Source: JBOHRE01 sp050732635 (lineage in GTDB: Bacteria; Gemmatimonadota; Gemmatimonadetes; Longimicrobiales; RSA9). From it: a stretch of 14,510 nucleotides of DNA. The notes beneath the pieces were generated by a model. The model saw only the letters and a program-made list of their open reading frames with translations. It ran no database searches and was not told the DNA's origin. Within the stretch, counting starts at the first letter, position 1. Every line of letters starts with the position of its first letter. Of this stretch, positions 13,342 to 14,510 are shown piece by piece. The stretch spans positions 1 to 14,510 of the forward strand of contig JBOHRE010000082.1 of NCBI GenBank assembly GCA_050732635.1. The letters run 5' to 3'. The position numbers and the translations under genes are program-made.

Positions 13342-14510
13342 CCGCGGATGATCTCCTGCAGCACTTCGATGACGCGTGGGTCCTTCGACTGCGACAGCCA
13401 GAAGATCGCGCGCTTGCGCAGCTCGACGTCGGTTTCGCGGCGCGCGATGTCGATCATCTTCTCGATCGCCGCCGGCTCGGCGCGCTGCGACAGCACGAAG
13501 ATGACCTGCTCCTTCATCTCGGTGTCGTCGATCTCATCGTAGAGCCTCACGAGAGGCGCCACATCGACACCCGTCTGGCCGGCCCAGAACAGCGCCTGCT
13601 TGCGGATCTCGATGTCCTCGCCGGCATCGAGGGCGATATCCATGAGCCAGTCGGCATCGGCGCCGCCCATCTGCGAGATCGCGAACACGACCTGCTCGCG
13701 CAGCTCCGAACCCTGCAGCCCAGCGAACAGCTCGCGCAGGAACGCGGCGTTCTCGGGACCGCCCTTCTGTCCGAGCCAGAAGATGGCCTGACCGCGGACC
13801 TCCTCATCGATGTCCTGGCGGCTGGCGAAGTCGCGCAGGATCTCGGCTCCACGGGGCGTATTGATCTGCGAGAGCGCGAAGATCGCCTGGCCGTGCAGCT
13901 CGGCGTCGGCGGCCGTCCGCAGAATCTCCTCGATCGCCACCACGGCGCGCTCGGAGCCGACCTGCGACAGCCAGAAGACGGCCTGACCACGGACCTCCGG
14001 GTCCGGGTCGCTTCGCGCGATCGACAGCAGCAGGTCTTCCGTCTCGGGCGACCGCTTCTGGGCGACCAGGAAGACCGCCTTGGCGCGCAAGGGCGCCGAG
14101 CAGACATCACGGCGTTCCAACACCTCGGTCAGGATCGGCAGCGCGCGCTCCGCATCGAGCTGCAGCAGCGCGTTGAGCGCGGCGACGCGAACGTCCTCAT
14201 CCTCATCGAGGTCGGGGCACTGATCGCGCTGCTGACGAGCCGACTGGCGCTGCTCCTCGCGCAGCTCGCGCGCCTGCTCGCGCGCCTCGCGCTCCAGCTC
14301 GCGCGCGTCCTCGATGAGCTCGCGCTCCGCTTCGCGCGCCTCGCGGATGCGCTCACGTGCATCCGCAAGTGCCTCCTGGCCATCCTCCTCGGCTTCGAGC
14401 GCGTCTTCGACCGCGCCGAGCCGGGCTTCGGCGAGCGCGAGCGCGCGCTCGGCGATGCGCGCCGCCGCTTCGGCATCGCCGCGGCGTGCCAGCTCGCCAC
14501 GGATCCGCAC
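13338..14510 (-). CDS. HEAT-repeat protein with coiled-coil N-terminal region (first of cluster, partial)
   Basis: The frame enters from the right edge, and the visible 390 residues run to the stop. The codon at the edge could serve as a GTG start, but the reading frame has no upstream stop in view and the true N-terminus, with any signal peptide, is probably outside. Residues about 12-97 are dominated by Glu, Arg and Ala heptads, a long charged helix or coiled coil. A CPDLDEDED linker (C98) leads into nine HEAT repeats from about 104 to 389. A second Cys (C137, RRDVCSAP) ends the first repeat. Marker positions L148, W180, A212, W245, A277, W309, V339 and W371 alternate Trp and non-Trp every 30-33 residues. 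Coupled to the next gene by ATGA. Similar proteins in Gemmatimonadota, as I recall, follow an ECF sigma and anti-sigma pair, which would lie beyond 14510. Confidence 0.9.
   Translation of the reverse strand: MRIRGELARRGDAEAAARIAERALALAEARLGAVEDALEAEEDGQEALADARERIREAREAERELIEDARELEREAREQARELREEQRQSARQQRDQCPDLDEDEDVRVAALNALLQLDAERALPILTEVLERRDVCSAPLRAKAVFLVAQKRSPETEDLLLSIARSDPDPEVRGQAVFWLSQVGSERAVVAIEEILRTAADAELHGQAIFALSQINTPRGAEILRDFASRQDIDEEVRGQAIFWLGQKGGPENAAFLRELFAGLQGSELREQVVFAISQMGGADADWLMDIALDAGEDIEIRKQALFWAGQTGVDVAPLVRLYDEIDDTEMKEQVIFVLSQRAEPAAIEKMIDIARRETDVELRKRAIFWLSQSKDPRVIEVLQEIIRG

Noticed and set aside
13338..14510. Near-repeated DNA segments about 96 or 192 bases apart
   Set aside because: They follow from the 32-residue HEAT repeats and are not an independent DNA repeat or CRISPR array.
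1..14510. Mobile element, tRNA, rRNA or CRISPR content
   Set aside because: No transposase-like frame, terminal inverted repeats, regularly spaced short repeats or cloverleaf sequence was seen on either strand by eye.

Overview
The window is very GC-rich and densely coded. Third codon positions are mostly G or C, which leaves long open frames opposite the real genes. There are no rRNA or tRNA genes, no CRISPR array, no insertion sequence and no sign of recent transfer. The gene content is a secreted HEXXH zinc protease of the DUF5117/DUF5118 type, a secreted D-aminoacylase-like amidohydrolase, a carboxypeptidase-regulatory-like TonB receptor and a cluster of secreted HEAT-repeat proteins. This suggests a Gram-negative bacterium, most likely a member of Gemmatimonadota. 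That assignment is inferred from gene style, since there is no phylogenetic marker in the window.

Layout. Bases 1-1581 (minus strand) hold an unknown 167-aa protein translationally coupled to a glycerophosphodiester phosphodiesterase, followed by the start of an unidentified gene that leaves the left edge. Bases 1897-2424 (plus) encode a membrane PAP2 phosphatase, which converges on a DUF5996 protein at 2433-3362 (minus). Bases 3516-7653 (plus) form a two-gene unit for exported peptide breakdown: the zinc metalloprotease and, 1 bp later, the amidohydrolase. The unit ends in a perfect 12-bp hairpin, probably a shared terminator with the convergent cold-shock gene at 7733-7942 (minus). The cold-shock gene has a long leader containing hairpins.

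Bases 8204-11476 (minus) look like an outer-membrane uptake operon. A small exported Cys/His protein (DUF2946-like) is followed by a ZnuD-like TonB-dependent receptor and then a lipoprotein with a clustered His motif. The parts suggest handling of a transition metal, but the receptor lacks a rich His loop, so the ligand is open. Bases 11531-14510 (minus) hold three HEAT-repeat genes joined by 4-bp ATGA overlaps. The most upstream is cut by the right edge.

The HEAT cluster is the least explained part. All three proteins use 32-residue repeats in which a Trp-bearing repeat alternates with a Trp-less one. The two downstream proteins also share an N-terminal domain with two conserved cysteines that I do not recognise. 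This is my best candidate for an undescribed system. Its likely role, a periplasmic binding scaffold, is inferred from architecture alone.
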